Positions 8,121 through 17,252 of a stretch of DNA of 57,295 nucleotides are shown piece after piece (within the stretch, counting starts at the first letter, position 1; every line of letters starts with the position of its first letter). The notes below the pieces were generated by a model. That model saw only the letters and a list, made by a program, of their open reading frames with translations, made no database searches and was not told where the DNA came from. The translations under genes were made by a program, and so were the position numbers. Source of the stretch: Kyrpidia sp. Lineage in GTDB: Bacteria > Bacillota > Bacilli > Kyrpidiales > Kyrpidiaceae. The DNA is taken from contig JASBVV010000032.1 of NCBI GenBank assembly GCA_029960885.1, forward strand, positions 1 to 57,295, written 5' to 3'.

Positions 8121-10361
8121 GCGGAATAAGCTCCCCGGTTTTCCCATACATGACAAGTCGGTTTCCAGGTCTCTTTGGTTCTGGTGGTGACGGGGATCGA
8201 CCGGGAGGAGAACCTCTACGGTGGTCCCCTTTCCCACCTCACTTTGAAACCGCATTTCTCCTCCGTGGGACTCAATGATCTGATAACTCATGGTCAGACC
8301 GAGTCCGACTCCCTTTTCTTTGGTGGTAAAAAAAGGTTCACCCAAACGGGGCAGTCTGTCGGAAGGAATGCCGGTCCCCTCGTCGACGATCCGAATGCGG
8401 ATGGTGCGATCCCCGGCCATCCGTGCCTGAATGAGGATTTGCCCGCCGTCCGGCATGGCCTCTATGGCATTTTTAAGGAGATTCACAAACACCTGTTTCA
8501 ACCGGTTGTCATCGCAGTGAATCCGGGGAATAGAGGAATCGCAGTCGGTGACGATCTGCACGTTGTTCAGTATCGCCTGGGTGCGCAACAGGGCCGCCAC
8601 CGTCTCGATCAATGTCCGGAGGTCGTGAAACTGAAACTGGACATCCACCGGTTTGGCCAGGATCAACAGCTCGTTGATGATCAGTTCGATCCGGTCCAGC
8701 TCGGATAACATAATGTGAAAATACTCTTCTTTACTGTTCGCGTTGGACTGCAAGAGTTGAATGAACCCTTTGAGGGCGGTCAGCGGGTTTCGAATTTCGT
8801 GGGCGACCCCCGCCGCCAACTGTCCCACCACCGAGAGCTTTTCCGATTTTAACATGAGTTCCTCGGAACGCTTGCGGTCGGTGACGTCCTTGAAAACCAC
8901 AACGGCTCCTTGGATCCGGCCGTTCTCCCGCATCGGGGTGCTGATGTAATCCACCGGAAAGGTGGAGCCGTCCTTTCTGCGAAACAGTTCATCGTTCACC
9001 TGGCTGGGAATGCCCGTGCGGATGGGTGCCAGGATGGGGCAGGCGGCCAATGGGCAGTCTTGGCCTTCCGACTTGCCGTGCCAGAAAATATCATGTTGGA
9101 GCCGGCCGATGATCTCAGTCTGATCCCAGCCGACAAGCCTGGCGGCGGACGGATTGCAGAAGGTGATCCGGCCCTCCGCATCCAATCCGTAGATCCCCTC
9201 GGTGACCGAGTCGAGAATCAGCGTGGTCCGCTCGGTCAGGCGCCGCAGTTCCTCCACCAGATTCTCCAGCATGCGGTTCTTTTCTTCGAGCTCCGTGGTT
9301 CGCTGGTGAATGATCGTTTCCAATTGCTCCGTCCGGAGGGTGTTCGACAGCGCGGTGGCCGTTGCGTCTACAATGGACTCGGCCAGGCGCATTTGCGCTT
9401 CGGTATAGGTGCGGGGCACGCCGAGGCTGACTACCGCCACCACCCCGAGAACGTCTCCGGCCACCACCAACGGGATCATGTAGACGCCCCGGATTCCGAA
9501 TCGCCGGCATGCTTCATGGTTGGGTCTGGGGTCTTTCTCGACATCCGGGACGAGTGCGGATCGTTTGTTCCGGATGACGTCCTGGAACAGAAGATCCTCT
9601 TCATAATTGAGTCGGAGTTTTTGATGGACCGCCTTCCAATCCTGCTCCGTCCAATCGGCATGGCGGCTTAATCTCACCGGCCGGAATCGGGCGCCGACGG
9701 CGTCGGCGATGTGAATCCCGATGTTTTGGTTGTTCAGGGCTTGTCCGACGAAGCGGAAGCAGACGTTGAGCACTTCCTCGGTGGACATGCACGAGGAGAG
9801 ATCATGGAGAGCGTCGACCAGAAGCTGTTTTTCCGACAGCAGCGTCTGAGTGTGCGTCAACAGGTTGGCATTGCGCAGGGCGACGGCGGTCATGTTGACA
9901 TAAGCGGTGATCGTTTCGATCTCTTCGCTGCTCAGGTACATGGGTGAACCGTGATTGAACAAAAAAACGAGGCCAAAGAGTTCGTTATCAAAGGAAATGG
10001 GCACGACCAGCAATGATTTCATTTGAAATCGATGAATCACTTCGCGATCCGGCCGAGGATCGAGGGAGGTGTCCGGTATGTACAGCATCTTTTTTTCCGC
10101 CACAACCTGGGCGATGAGCGTGTCGTTGGACGGGTCGGCCACCAACTGGTCCAGGGTGACCCCCGCGATTTGGTCGGGCTTGCCCACAAAACCGCGGAAG
10201 GTGCCGTCGGGTTGGGCCAGATAGATGCCCACCGCGGTGCACTGGATGATCTCTTCGGAGATCGCCGTCACAACATGTTCGAGCACCGATCTCAGGTCGA
10301 ACTTCGAATTGATCAATTGGGTGATCTGGGCCAGCCGCAGGTATCGGGTCTGATCAGACAT
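8103..10361 (-). CDS. Soluble GAF-GAF-PAS sensor histidine kinase
   Basis: Protein of about 752 residues without transmembrane segments. In order: GAF domain 1 (about 20-170), GAF domain 2 (about 200-345), a coiled coil ending 'EEKNRMLENLVEELRRL', a PAS domain (about 375-490), and a HisKA domain with the phosphoacceptor His in 'GVAHEIRNPLTALKGF' (near 520). The HATPase domain has N box 'NLLKNAIEAMPDGG', G1 'DEGTGIP' and G2 'GVGLGLTMSYQIIESHGG'. It resembles the soluble sporulation-type kinases of Bacilli (KinA/KinE-like). The ATG at 10361 is preceded by AGGAG nine bases away; the frame stays open further upstream but without typical kinase sequence. No response regulator is adjacent, so it is an orphan. 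It converges with the TPP enzyme gene and overlaps it by 18 bases. Confidence 0.9.
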   Translation of the reverse strand: MSDQTRYLRLAQITQLINSKFDLRSVLEHVVTAISEEIIQCTAVGIYLAQPDGTFRGFVGKPDQIAGVTLDQLVADPSNDTLIAQVVAEKKMLYIPDTSLDPRPDREVIHRFQMKSLLVVPISFDNELFGLVFLFNHGSPMYLSSEEIETITAYVNMTAVALRNANLLTHTQTLLSEKQLLVDALHDLSSCMSTEEVLNVCFRFVGQALNNQNIGIHIADAVGARFRPVRLSRHADWTEQDWKAVHQKLRLNYEEDLLFQDVIRNKRSALVPDVEKDPRPNHEACRRFGIRGVYMIPLVVAGDVLGVVAVVSLGVPRTYTEAQMRLAESIVDATATALSNTLRTEQLETIIHQRTTELEEKNRMLENLVEELRRLTERTTLILDSVTEGIYGLDAEGRITFCNPSAARLVGWDQTEIIGRLQHDIFWHGKSEGQDCPLAACPILAPIRTGIPSQVNDELFRRKDGSTFPVDYISTPMRENGRIQGAVVVFKDVTDRKRSEELMLKSEKLSVVGQLAAGVAHEIRNPLTALKGFIQLLQSNANSKEEYFHIMLSELDRIELIINELLILAKPVDVQFQFHDLRTLIETVAALLRTQAILNNVQIVTDCDSSIPRIHCDDNRLKQVFVNLLKNAIEAMPDGGQILIQARMAGDRTIRIRIVDEGTGIPSDRLPRLGEPFFTTKEKGVGLGLTMSYQIIESHGGEMRFQSEVGKGTTVEVLLPVDPRHHQNQRDLETDLSCMGKPGSLFRLPTKG

Positions 10362-10787
10362 GTCCACCCACTCCTGTCTACATTTGTGTGAAGACAGCGA
10401 ACACAACAGCGCAGTCGGGCACCGAAAGAAGTTGATAAAACTATGATACAACATTTTGAAGAATACCTGCATCCTCACTGATGACGGACGAGGAGGAGAG
10501 GGGCGCCGGTCACCTCTCTTTGAGCATATCAAAAAGCGTCATTGGTTGGCATCCGCGTTCTCAGAATTCTCCCGGGAGACAAAAAGTTTGACGGGCAAAA
10601 GCGGGAGGAATGCCCTTGGACGGCCAGAACGTGTAAGATAGGATTGACAGAGAAGAAGCCCCTCTGTCGGCGCCGTTCCGGGGACGGGGCGACGGGCGGC
10701 CGCAGTCTTCGGGCGACCGACTTTTCGGGCATGCCGGGATTCTCATCGGCATTTGTCGGCCATACAAACGGGAATTCAGGGAGAGTG
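10362..10787. other. Divergent intergenic region of 426 bases
   Basis: This lies between the histidine kinase (-) and the DUF169 gene (+). Visible structures are a perfect 12-base palindrome TCTCCCGGGAGA at 10568-10579 and a hairpin GACAGAG/CTCTGTC at 10646-10668. An open frame crosses part of it on the + strand, but its residues do not resemble a protein and a good start for the DUF169 gene lies at 10788. I see no convincing promoter pair. Confidence 0.4.
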
Positions 10788-11591
10788 ATGAGGATGCACG
10801 TTTGGCAAGAGTTGGGGAGTCAGTTGGAACAGTTTGTGCGTACTGAAACGTTTCCCCTGGGGATCAAGGTGATCCGGAACCCGGACGAGGTTCCGGCCAA
10901 AGCCAAGCGTCCGAAGCGAGATTTCGGGGAAAGGCTGACGATCTGCCAGGGCATCTCCATCGCCAGGCGGTACGGTTGGACGATGGCCATAGGGCCGGAG
11001 GATCTGTCGTGCCCCATTGCCGCCGTGGCGTTTGGGTTTGAGCCGTCCCTGCCGTATTATGAAGAAGGCAATCTGGCCTGCGGGATGTACACGGAGAGTC
11101 TCGAGGCGGGTGCCCGGAGCGAAGTAGAAGTGCCCAAGTTCACGCCTGAGGAGAGCGGCATTGTGGTGGCGGGTCCCCTCACCCGGCTGGAGGTGGAACC
11201 CGACACGGTCTTGGTGTATGGGAATTCGGCCCAGGTGATGCGGTTGGTGGCCGGGGCGCTGTACAAAACCGGGGGATCGCTTCCGTCGCAGTTTTCGGCC
11301 CGGGCGGACTGCGCCGACATCGTGATTCGCACGGCGCAGACCGAAAAGCCCCAAGTGATTCTCCCTTGTTACGGAGACCGGCTGTTCGGGCAAACCCAGG
11401 ATCACGAAATGGCCTTCACCCTCCCGTATCGCGACCTGCCCGCCCTACTGGAGGGATTGCGGGGTACGCACAAGGGCGGCGTCCGCTACCCCATTCCTCA
11501 TTATCTGCGGTACGAGGCCAGGTTCCCGGCCACTTATGAGAAATTGCAATTGTTGTTTGAGGAGGAAAAGTCCCGGACGGTGACTTCTTGA
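10788..11591 (+). CDS. DUF169 family protein
   Basis: A 267-residue protein matching the DUF169 (COG2043) family, known from archaea and bacteria without an assigned function. Conserved-looking segments are 'PLGIKVIRNPDEVP', 'RLTICQGISIARRYGW', 'EDLSCPIAAVAFGF', 'YGNSAQVMRLVAGALY' and 'ILPCYGDRLFGQTQDHEMAF'. Several Cys residues (in CQGI, SCPIA and ILPCYGD) could bind a metal or cofactor, which is inference. The start is the ATG at 10788, with AGGGAG at 10778-10783; an ATG at 10794 is equally possible. It converges with the CDF exporter gene with one base between the stops. The family is recognised from sequence pattern only. Confidence 0.8.
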   Translation: MRMHVWQELGSQLEQFVRTETFPLGIKVIRNPDEVPAKAKRPKRDFGERLTICQGISIARRYGWTMAIGPEDLSCPIAAVAFGFEPSLPYYEEGNLACGMYTESLEAGARSEVEVPKFTPEESGIVVAGPLTRLEVEPDTVLVYGNSAQVMRLVAGALYKTGGSLPSQFSARADCADIVIRTAQTEKPQVILPCYGDRLFGQTQDHEMAFTLPYRDLPALLEGLRGTHKGGVRYPIPHYLRYEARFPATYEKLQLLFEEEKSRTVTS

Positions 11592-11592
11592 T

Positions 11593-12528
11593 TCAGTGGC
11601 GGTGCCATTCCCGATCCAGGGCGAACATGTCCTCTTCATCATGGGGAGATTCGGGACATTCCACCTGGACGGTGACGTGTCCGATGCCGAAGCGGCCGGC
11701 GGCGACGGCCTCCACCTCCTGAATGATGCGCTGGGTCTCGGCCACTGTGAGACAGCCGTCCACGACCAGGTGGACGCTCATGGCGTGGCGGTTCGACGAT
11801 AGACTCCAGATGTGTAAATCATGGAGGCTGCGTATCCCCGGAATTTCCCGGATGGCCCCGGCCACCTGGCTGAATTCCACCGAAGGCGGAGTGGCCTCCA
11901 TGAGCACCAGGCAGGCATCCCGGGTGACCCGCCACGCCCCGACGGCGACGGTCAGCGCGATCAACACGCTGATGATCGGATCCACCGCCAACCACCCGGT
12001 TTGCATGATGATCAGCGCACCGACGATGACTCCGGCGGAGGCGGCGGCGTCGCCCAGTACGTGAAGCATGGCGCTGCGAATGTTCAGATTGTGGGAAGCG
12101 CCCCGCATCCCCCAGCCGATATACAGGTTGATCACGACGCCGACGGCCGCGGTGGCGAGCAGCACGGCGCTGTTGACCGGCTCCGGATGGGTGAACCGCC
12201 GATAAGCCTCGGTGCCGATCACGACGGCGATGACGATCAGCGTCAGCGCGTTGAACAAAGCGGCCAGGATCGCCGTTCGATGATAGCCGAAGGTCATCGA
12301 GCCGGTGGGCGGGCTTTGGGCTTTCCGCACCGCCCACCATGCGAGAAACAACGAGAAGACGTCGGTGAGCATGTGCACGGCGTCGCTGAGCAGAGCCAGA
12401 CTATTGGCCCAGAGTCCACCGGCGATCTCCGCGAGTAGGACGAGAAACGCCAAGGTCAAGGCTTGTTTGAGTTTGTCCTCGGCGATGTGCACATGGTGGG
12501 CCTCGCCGGGGGCGTGATGGTGTTGCAT
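11593..12528 (-). CDS. Cation diffusion facilitator family metal exporter
   Basis: A 311-residue CDF (CzcD/ZitB-like) exporter of Zn2+ or similar divalent ions by proton antiport at the cytoplasmic membrane. It has a His-rich N-terminus ('MQHHHAPGEAHHVH') and six transmembrane helices. The paired metal-binding HxxxD motifs are in 'LSDAVHMLTD' (TM2) and 'LHVLGDAAAS' (TM5). The cytosolic C-terminal domain runs from about residue 210 ('DLHIWSLSSNRHAMSVH'). The ATG at 12528 has GGAGA upstream. Placement beside the copper-type two-component system and oxidase suggests a metal-homeostasis neighbourhood, though the genes are not co-transcribed with it by strand or spacing alone. Confidence 0.93.
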   Translation of the reverse strand: MQHHHAPGEAHHVHIAEDKLKQALTLAFLVLLAEIAGGLWANSLALLSDAVHMLTDVFSLFLAWWAVRKAQSPPTGSMTFGYHRTAILAALFNALTLIVIAVVIGTEAYRRFTHPEPVNSAVLLATAAVGVVINLYIGWGMRGASHNLNIRSAMLHVLGDAAASAGVIVGALIIMQTGWLAVDPIISVLIALTVAVGAWRVTRDACLVLMEATPPSVEFSQVAGAIREIPGIRSLHDLHIWSLSSNRHAMSVHLVVDGCLTVAETQRIIQEVEAVAAGRFGIGHVTVQVECPESPHDEEDMFALDREWHRH

Positions 12529-12593
12529 AGGTCCCAGTCTCCTTCAACGCATGTTTCCCAGAGGGCGAGAACGCGGCACCCACCGGCCCCGCG

Positions 12594-13307
12594 TTATTCT
12601 CCCGGCCGGTCGGGTGCGAATTTATATCCCACTCCGAAGACCGTCACCACATAAGTCGGTTTTTTCGGGTCGGGCTCGATCTTTTGTCGCAAATTCTTCA
12701 CATGCTGATCAATGGTCCGCTCGTCGCCCTCGTAGTCGAACCCGCCGATTCTCGCAATCAATTCCTCCCGGGTGAACGGGCGATCGGGGCGGCGGGCGAG
12801 GGTCAGCAGAAGGCGATACTCAAACGGCGTCAAGGGGATTCGCTTGCCGCTCCGGTAGACTTCTTTTCGTCCGTCGTCGATGACCAGCTCCCCGTCGCGG
12901 AAGGTCACGGTGTCCGCCAACAGCTCGTCCGTCGAGACCCGGCGGAGAATGGCCCGGACCCTGGCGACCAATTCCCGGGGGCTGAACGGTTTGGTCAAGT
13001 AGTCGTCGGCGCCGAGGGATAGCCCGTTGACGCGGTCCATTTCGCCGGATTTTGCCGTGAGCATGAGGATGGGGATCGACATGTGGGCGCGTATCCGCCG
13101 GCACAATTCTTCCCCCGCCATGTCCGGCAGCAGGAGATCCAGGATGACCAAGTCCACCGGTTGCCGGGTCAAGAGGTTCCAGGCCTCGGCGCCGCCGGCT
13201 GCCTGAAGCGGCCGATACCCCGCTCTCTCCAGATACGAAGCGACCACATCGCGCAACTTCCGTTCGTCTTCAACGACCAATACCCATCGTTGCCTCCGCC
13301 GTTCCAC
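12594..13307 (-). CDS. OmpR/PhoB-family response regulator
   Basis: A 237-residue two-component regulator. The receiver domain has acidic residues 'VVEDE', phospho-acceptor Asp57 in 'VDLVILDLLLPDM', and the conserved Lys in 'DDYLTKPFSP'. The C-terminal winged helix has 'LTPFEYRLLLTLARRP' and 'TIDQHVKNLRQKIEPDP'. It starts at a GTG (13307) after an AAGAAGG-type site. The gene is divergent from its presumed kinase at 13405 and lies beside a multicopper oxidase, so a CopR/CusR-like role is inferred. The C-terminal 'VVTVFGVGYKF' is typical of the family. Confidence 0.93.
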   Translation of the reverse strand: MERRRQRWVLVVEDERKLRDVVASYLERAGYRPLQAAGGAEAWNLLTRQPVDLVILDLLLPDMAGEELCRRIRAHMSIPILMLTAKSGEMDRVNGLSLGADDYLTKPFSPRELVARVRAILRRVSTDELLADTVTFRDGELVIDDGRKEVYRSGKRIPLTPFEYRLLLTLARRPDRPFTREELIARIGGFDYEGDERTIDQHVKNLRQKIEPDPKKPTYVVTVFGVGYKFAPDRPGE

Positions 13308-13356
13308 GGCCTTCTTCCCACCCTTCCGACGCTCGGCCGTCGTCTCGCACTAGGAA

Positions 13357-13368
13357 TATGGTACCATA
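13357..13368. promoter_or_regulatory. Perfect palindrome in the divergent two-component promoter region
   Basis: TATGGTACCATA is a perfect 12-base palindrome in the 97-base gap between the response regulator (-) and kinase (+) starts. Read either way it offers a TATGGT-like -10, so one element may serve both genes or be an operator. It is the only AT-rich spot in the gap. No binding data are implied. Confidence 0.4.
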
Positions 13369-13404
13369 CCTGTACTTCGTGCACAGCGGAAAGGGTGACG
13401 GCAA

Positions 13405-14520
13405 ATGGTTCGTTTCCAAAGCCTGCGCAGCCGCTTGACGATGCTTTTTCTCGCTGTGGCGGCGGGAAGCGCGCTGGTGACCAGCCTGATCGTCCTCATC
13501 GAGGCCCATTACCATTTTCGCCTATATGAAAGGCAGGTGGAGACCGGGGGATACGCGGAACACGCCCTGAATGTTCATCTGGAACAAGCGTTGCAGCAGT
13601 CGGTGGCGTGGACGGCGGTCGGGATGGTGGTTCTCGCGGCCGCAGTGAGCTTTTTTGCGGCCAAGCGGATCGCCGGGCCCCTGGCGGAGATGACGCGCAG
13701 CGCCGAGCGGATGACCGCCGGAGAACTCGATGTGCGAACGGCCGTTGTGGGCCGGGATGAGGTGGCGGGTCTGGGGCGGGCGCTGAACCAGTTGGCCGAG
13801 GCACTCTCTCGTCAGGAGGCGTCGCGCAAGACGATGACCGCGGACATTGCCCACGAACTGAGAACGCCGTTGGCGACGCTAAAAAGCCACATTGAAGCGT
13901 TTTTGGACGGCGTGTGGGAGCCCGATTCAGCGCGGCTTCGCAGTTGCTATGAAGAGATCGAGCGGTTGACCCGGTTGGTGAGGGATGTGGAGGAACTTGC
14001 GAAACTGGAAGCCCCGGACTTTCGTCTGCAGCCGGAGGAGGTCGATTTATGCGGCGTGGCCGCCCGGGCCGTCGATTTGTACCGGCCGGGATATGTGCAA
14101 AAAGGTGTTGAACTTTTCTTCGAATGCGGCGGGCCGGTGCGGGTGACGGCGGATGGGGAGCGGCTGATTCAGGTGATGGCGAACCTCCTGTCCAACGCCC
14201 TCAAAGCGACGCCGCCGGGTGGGCGGGTGACGGTGAGCGTTGGCTCGGACGCCGGTCGGGGCGTGATTCGGATTCAGGACACCGGAAAAGGGATTCCCCC
14301 GGAGGAGATCTCGAAAGTGTTCGAACGGTTTTATCGTCTGGAAAAAGGCCGCTCGAATGGTGAAGGGTCGGGCATCGGCTTGACCATCGTCCAGCGGTTG
14401 GTCGAGGCGCACGGCGGAAGGGTGTGGATGGACAGCGAGCCGGAAGGCGGAACCACGGTCCGGGTTGAACTCCCTGCCCGGCGCTCTTCATGGGATCTTC
14501 ACAAGTCCCCTGTACCCTAA
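13405..14520 (+). CDS. Membrane sensor histidine kinase
   Basis: A 371-residue kinase. TM1 is near residues 12-33, there is a short extracytoplasmic loop of about 35 residues, and TM2 is near 68-88. A HAMP linker ('AAKRIAGPLAEMTRSAERM') follows, then HisKA with His in 'DIAHELRTPLATLKSH' near 150, and HATPase with N box 'NLLSNALKATPPGGRV', G1 'DTGKGIP', F box 'FERFYRLEK' and G2 'GSGIGLTIVQRLVEAHGG'. The very short sensing loop is smaller than in CusS-type copper sensors, so the signal may be sensed within the membrane. It precedes the multicopper oxidase by 33 bases on the same strand, probably in one transcript, and presumably phosphorylates the divergent regulator. Confidence 0.93.
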   Translation: MVRFQSLRSRLTMLFLAVAAGSALVTSLIVLIEAHYHFRLYERQVETGGYAEHALNVHLEQALQQSVAWTAVGMVVLAAAVSFFAAKRIAGPLAEMTRSAERMTAGELDVRTAVVGRDEVAGLGRALNQLAEALSRQEASRKTMTADIAHELRTPLATLKSHIEAFLDGVWEPDSARLRSCYEEIERLTRLVRDVEELAKLEAPDFRLQPEEVDLCGVAARAVDLYRPGYVQKGVELFFECGGPVRVTADGERLIQVMANLLSNALKATPPGGRVTVSVGSDAGRGVIRIQDTGKGIPPEEISKVFERFYRLEKGRSNGEGSGIGLTIVQRLVEAHGGRVWMDSEPEGGTTVRVELPARRSSWDLHKSPVP

Positions 14521-14553
14521 AGGGGAAGTTCTTTGGGATAGGGGGTTCATGCC

Positions 14554-16164
14554 ATGAAGATCCCGAGGCGCGGGTGGCGGCCCTTTCTGGCGGCGGTCGC
14601 CGCCCTGGTGGTCCTGGGGGGGATTTGGGCCGCTTATCGGCACTCTGCGGGTTCTTCGCGTCCGGCGGAGGTTTCCGGCGCGACAGTGGTCGAGTCCACC
14701 GATGACCAGGGACGGCCGCTGAAAACCTGGACGATTGTCGCCAAACCCGCCCGTTGGGAAATGGCCCCGGGGGTGAGCGTCCAGGCACTCACCTACGGGG
14801 GGACCGTTCCGGGGGCGACCATTCAAGTCAATCAAGGGGATCATGTGCGGGTGAAACTGATCAACCAGTTGCCCGTGCCGACCTCGATCCACTGGCACGG
14901 CTATCCCGTGCCGGCCGCGATGGACGGTGTGCCGGGCATCACCCAGGACCCCGTACAACCGGGGCAGAGTTTTGTGTATGATTTTGTGGCTGAAGTGCCG
15001 GGCACCTATTGGTATCATTCGCACATGGACAGCGCCAATCAGGTGGACCAAGGGTTGTATGGCCCGTTGATCGTCCTTCCGAAACAGGTTCCTGGGGATG
15101 AGAAAACGGACCGCGATTATACCCTGGTCTTCGATGAATGGTCCACGATGATGGGTGGGGCCGGCCAAACCATGATGGATCACGCAGGCATGGGCATGGG
15201 GCAAGGGACGATGGGGATGGCACACGATGGGATGCCCATGAACGGAAATGGGCCCGGGGGTCCGCCCGCACCGGATTCGCCCCTCCAGCAGCCCGGCTTC
15301 GCCATGGATCATGATCAAATGATGAAAATGATGTACAACATCTACACGGTGAACGGCCGGTCGGGCCCCAGGATCGCCCCGCTTGACGTGAAGCCGGGCG
15401 AGAAGGTTCGGCTGCGGTTGATCAACGCAGGATATCTCACACACCTCGTGCACCTTCAGGGTCAACCGTTTCGCATAGTGGCCACCGACGGGCGATCGAC
15501 GACCACCTCGCCGGAGGTCACCGACAGAGCCTTGGCCATCGGAGCCGGTGAGCGATACGATGTGATTTTCACCGCGGCGCACAGTTTTGCCGTCGACCTC
15601 CACGACGGCACGCCGGCGGCGCAGAACGCGGTGATTCCAGTACGGGTGACCGGTGATGCGAATGCCCTCGCGGCCCCCGATCACGACCCGGTGCCCATCT
15701 TGGATATGACGACCTACGAAAAGGGGTCCGGGGTGCAAGGGACCGGAACCTGGAATGCATCCTACACCTGGCACCTGAATTCCGCTGTCATGGGCGGGCA
15801 ACAGGTCTATACGATCAACGGGAAGGTCTGGCCCGACACCGATCCGATTCCGGTCAAGACCGGCGAGCGGGTGAAGGTCACACTGATCAACGACGGGCGC
15901 TCGGATCACCCGATGCATCTGCACGGTCATGTATTCCGGATACTGAGCCGCAACGGCGTTCCGGTTCAGGGGGACGTGGAAAAAGACACCCTTCTGGTGC
16001 GTCCCGGCGAGGCGTACGACATCGGCTTTGTCGCCGACAATCCGGGCATCTGGGTGTTCCATTGCCACGATCTGCATCATGCCGCCTCGGGGATGATGAG
16101 CGATGTGGAATACCGGGATTATCACAGTCCCTATCCCGTGGACAAGGCCAAAGCGGGGGAATGA
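14554..16164 (+). CDS. Multicopper oxidase (CueO/CopA-like)
   Basis: A 536-residue exported oxidase with an N-terminal signal/anchor helix (about residues 10-27). The copper ligands of types 1-3 are all present: 'HWHGYPVPA' near 112, 'WYHSHMDS' near 154, 'HPMHLHGHVFRI' near 451 and 'HCHDLHHAASGM' near 503, the last ending in the axial Met of type 1 copper. A Met/His-rich insertion near residues 200-230 ('MMDHAGMGMGQGTMGMAH') resembles the Cu(I)-binding segment of CueO. It likely oxidises Cu(I) outside the membrane and protects the cell, and the kinase gene just upstream fits copper control. The ATG has AGGGGG about eight bases before it. Confidence 0.93.
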   Translation: MKIPRRGWRPFLAAVAALVVLGGIWAAYRHSAGSSRPAEVSGATVVESTDDQGRPLKTWTIVAKPARWEMAPGVSVQALTYGGTVPGATIQVNQGDHVRVKLINQLPVPTSIHWHGYPVPAAMDGVPGITQDPVQPGQSFVYDFVAEVPGTYWYHSHMDSANQVDQGLYGPLIVLPKQVPGDEKTDRDYTLVFDEWSTMMGGAGQTMMDHAGMGMGQGTMGMAHDGMPMNGNGPGGPPAPDSPLQQPGFAMDHDQMMKMMYNIYTVNGRSGPRIAPLDVKPGEKVRLRLINAGYLTHLVHLQGQPFRIVATDGRSTTTSPEVTDRALAIGAGERYDVIFTAAHSFAVDLHDGTPAAQNAVIPVRVTGDANALAAPDHDPVPILDMTTYEKGSGVQGTGTWNASYTWHLNSAVMGGQQVYTINGKVWPDTDPIPVKTGERVKVTLINDGRSDHPMHLHGHVFRILSRNGVPVQGDVEKDTLLVRPGEAYDIGFVADNPGIWVFHCHDLHHAASGMMSDVEYRDYHSPYPVDKAKAGE

Positions 16165-16167
16165 AGC

Positions 16168-16201
16168 GAACAGCTCCGAGGGGGCGTCCCCCGGGCTGTT
16201 C
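16168..16201. terminator. Hairpin between multicopper oxidase and purU
   Basis: GAACAGC (16168-16174) pairs with GCTGTTC (16195-16201), with an inner GGGGG/CCCCC stem. It lies in the convergent 35-base gap and touches the purU stop codon. There is no T tract, so it may be a bidirectional stem rather than a strict intrinsic terminator. Confidence 0.45.
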
Positions 16202-17120
16202 ATACGAAGACCACCGTTTTGTTCTTGTACGTTAGAATCCGATCTTCCAGGTGCCAGGCCACGGCCCTGGCCAGCACCACCCGTTCGATGTGCCGCCCGA
16301 TCCGTTTCAGGTCCTCAATGCTGTCCCGGTGGTTCACCCGTTGAACGTCCTGTTCAATGATGGGACCCTCATCCAAATCGGCGGTGACATAATGAGCGGT
16401 GGCGCCGATGAGTTTGACGCCTCGATCGTACGCTCGTTCGTACGGGTTGGCCCCGACAAAGGCCGGCAAAAACGAGTGGTGGATATTGATGATGCGGTTC
16501 GGATAGGCCTGAACGAATCCGGGAGACAAAATCTGCATGTACCGGGCGAGCACCACCAGATCGACCCGGTGCTCCCGCAGGATCGCCAATTGCCGCTCCT
16601 CGGCCTCTCTCTTGGTCTCCCGGCTGACCGGCACGTGGTAAAACGGCAGGCCGAACGCGGCGGCGATCTCTCCGAGATCCGGATGATTGCTGATTACCGC
16701 CACCGGATCTCCCTGCAGATCCCCTGCCTCCCATTGCCACAGGAGCTCCCGCAGACAATGGTCCATTTTGGAGACGAAGACGGCAATCCGTTTGCGCTCC
16801 CGGGCGTATCGAATCTCCCAGTTCATCGCGAGCGGTTCGGCCACCCGGGCGAACTCTTCCTGAAGCCGGTGCCGACGGTCGGACAGGCCCGGCAGGTCGA
16901 ACTCCACCCGCATGAACAGGCGACCTCTGTCCGGATCGGTGGAATACTGGTCCATCTGCACGATGTTGGCGTCAAGACTGTAGAGGAACTGCGAAACCGC
17001 CGCCACCACACCGGGGCGGTCCGGGCAGGACAACAGGATCCTCGCCCGGTCCGCCAAGATGTTCTCCGCCCGGGTGCGTGCGGTGCGCGGCCGGTCGGCG
17101 GGCGTCTGGCCGATGGTCAA
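16200..17120 (-). CDS. purU: Formyltetrahydrofolate deformylase
   Basis: PurU hydrolyses 10-formyl-THF to THF and formate, balancing one-carbon pools. The 306-residue protein has an N-terminal ACT domain (about 27-105, 'ILLSCPDRPGVVAAVSQFLY'). The formyltransferase-like catalytic domain contains 'ARYMQILSPGF', 'NIHHSFLPAFVGANPY' and 'GATAHYVTADLDEGPIIEQ', including the catalytic Asn/His/Asp set of the family. The start is the TTG at 17120 after GGAAGGGG. The ACT domain together with the hydrolase signature separates it from PurN. It stands alone between the oxidase and asnB. Confidence 0.95.
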   Translation of the reverse strand: MTIGQTPADRPRTARTRAENILADRARILLSCPDRPGVVAAVSQFLYSLDANIVQMDQYSTDPDRGRLFMRVEFDLPGLSDRRHRLQEEFARVAEPLAMNWEIRYARERKRIAVFVSKMDHCLRELLWQWEAGDLQGDPVAVISNHPDLGEIAAAFGLPFYHVPVSRETKREAEERQLAILREHRVDLVVLARYMQILSPGFVQAYPNRIINIHHSFLPAFVGANPYERAYDRGVKLIGATAHYVTADLDEGPIIEQDVQRVNHRDSIEDLKRIGRHIERVVLARAVAWHLEDRILTYKNKTVVFV

Positions 17121-17252
17121 AGCGCTTACCCCTTCCTCGCCGTAGGATCATTGATCTTCTAATACTAGACCATTTTGGCGTTCTTGTGTACCGGCGTCCA
17201 ATCATGGGGCGGAAAGCAAGGTGCGCCTCGTTTCGGGCAGAAGTGGGATGGA

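Noticed and set aside
14488-16203. A 571-codon open frame antisense to the multicopper oxidase
   Set aside because: It is a high-G+C shadow: the + strand carries all copper-binding motifs, and the antisense product is His/Arg/Pro-rich without any family pattern.
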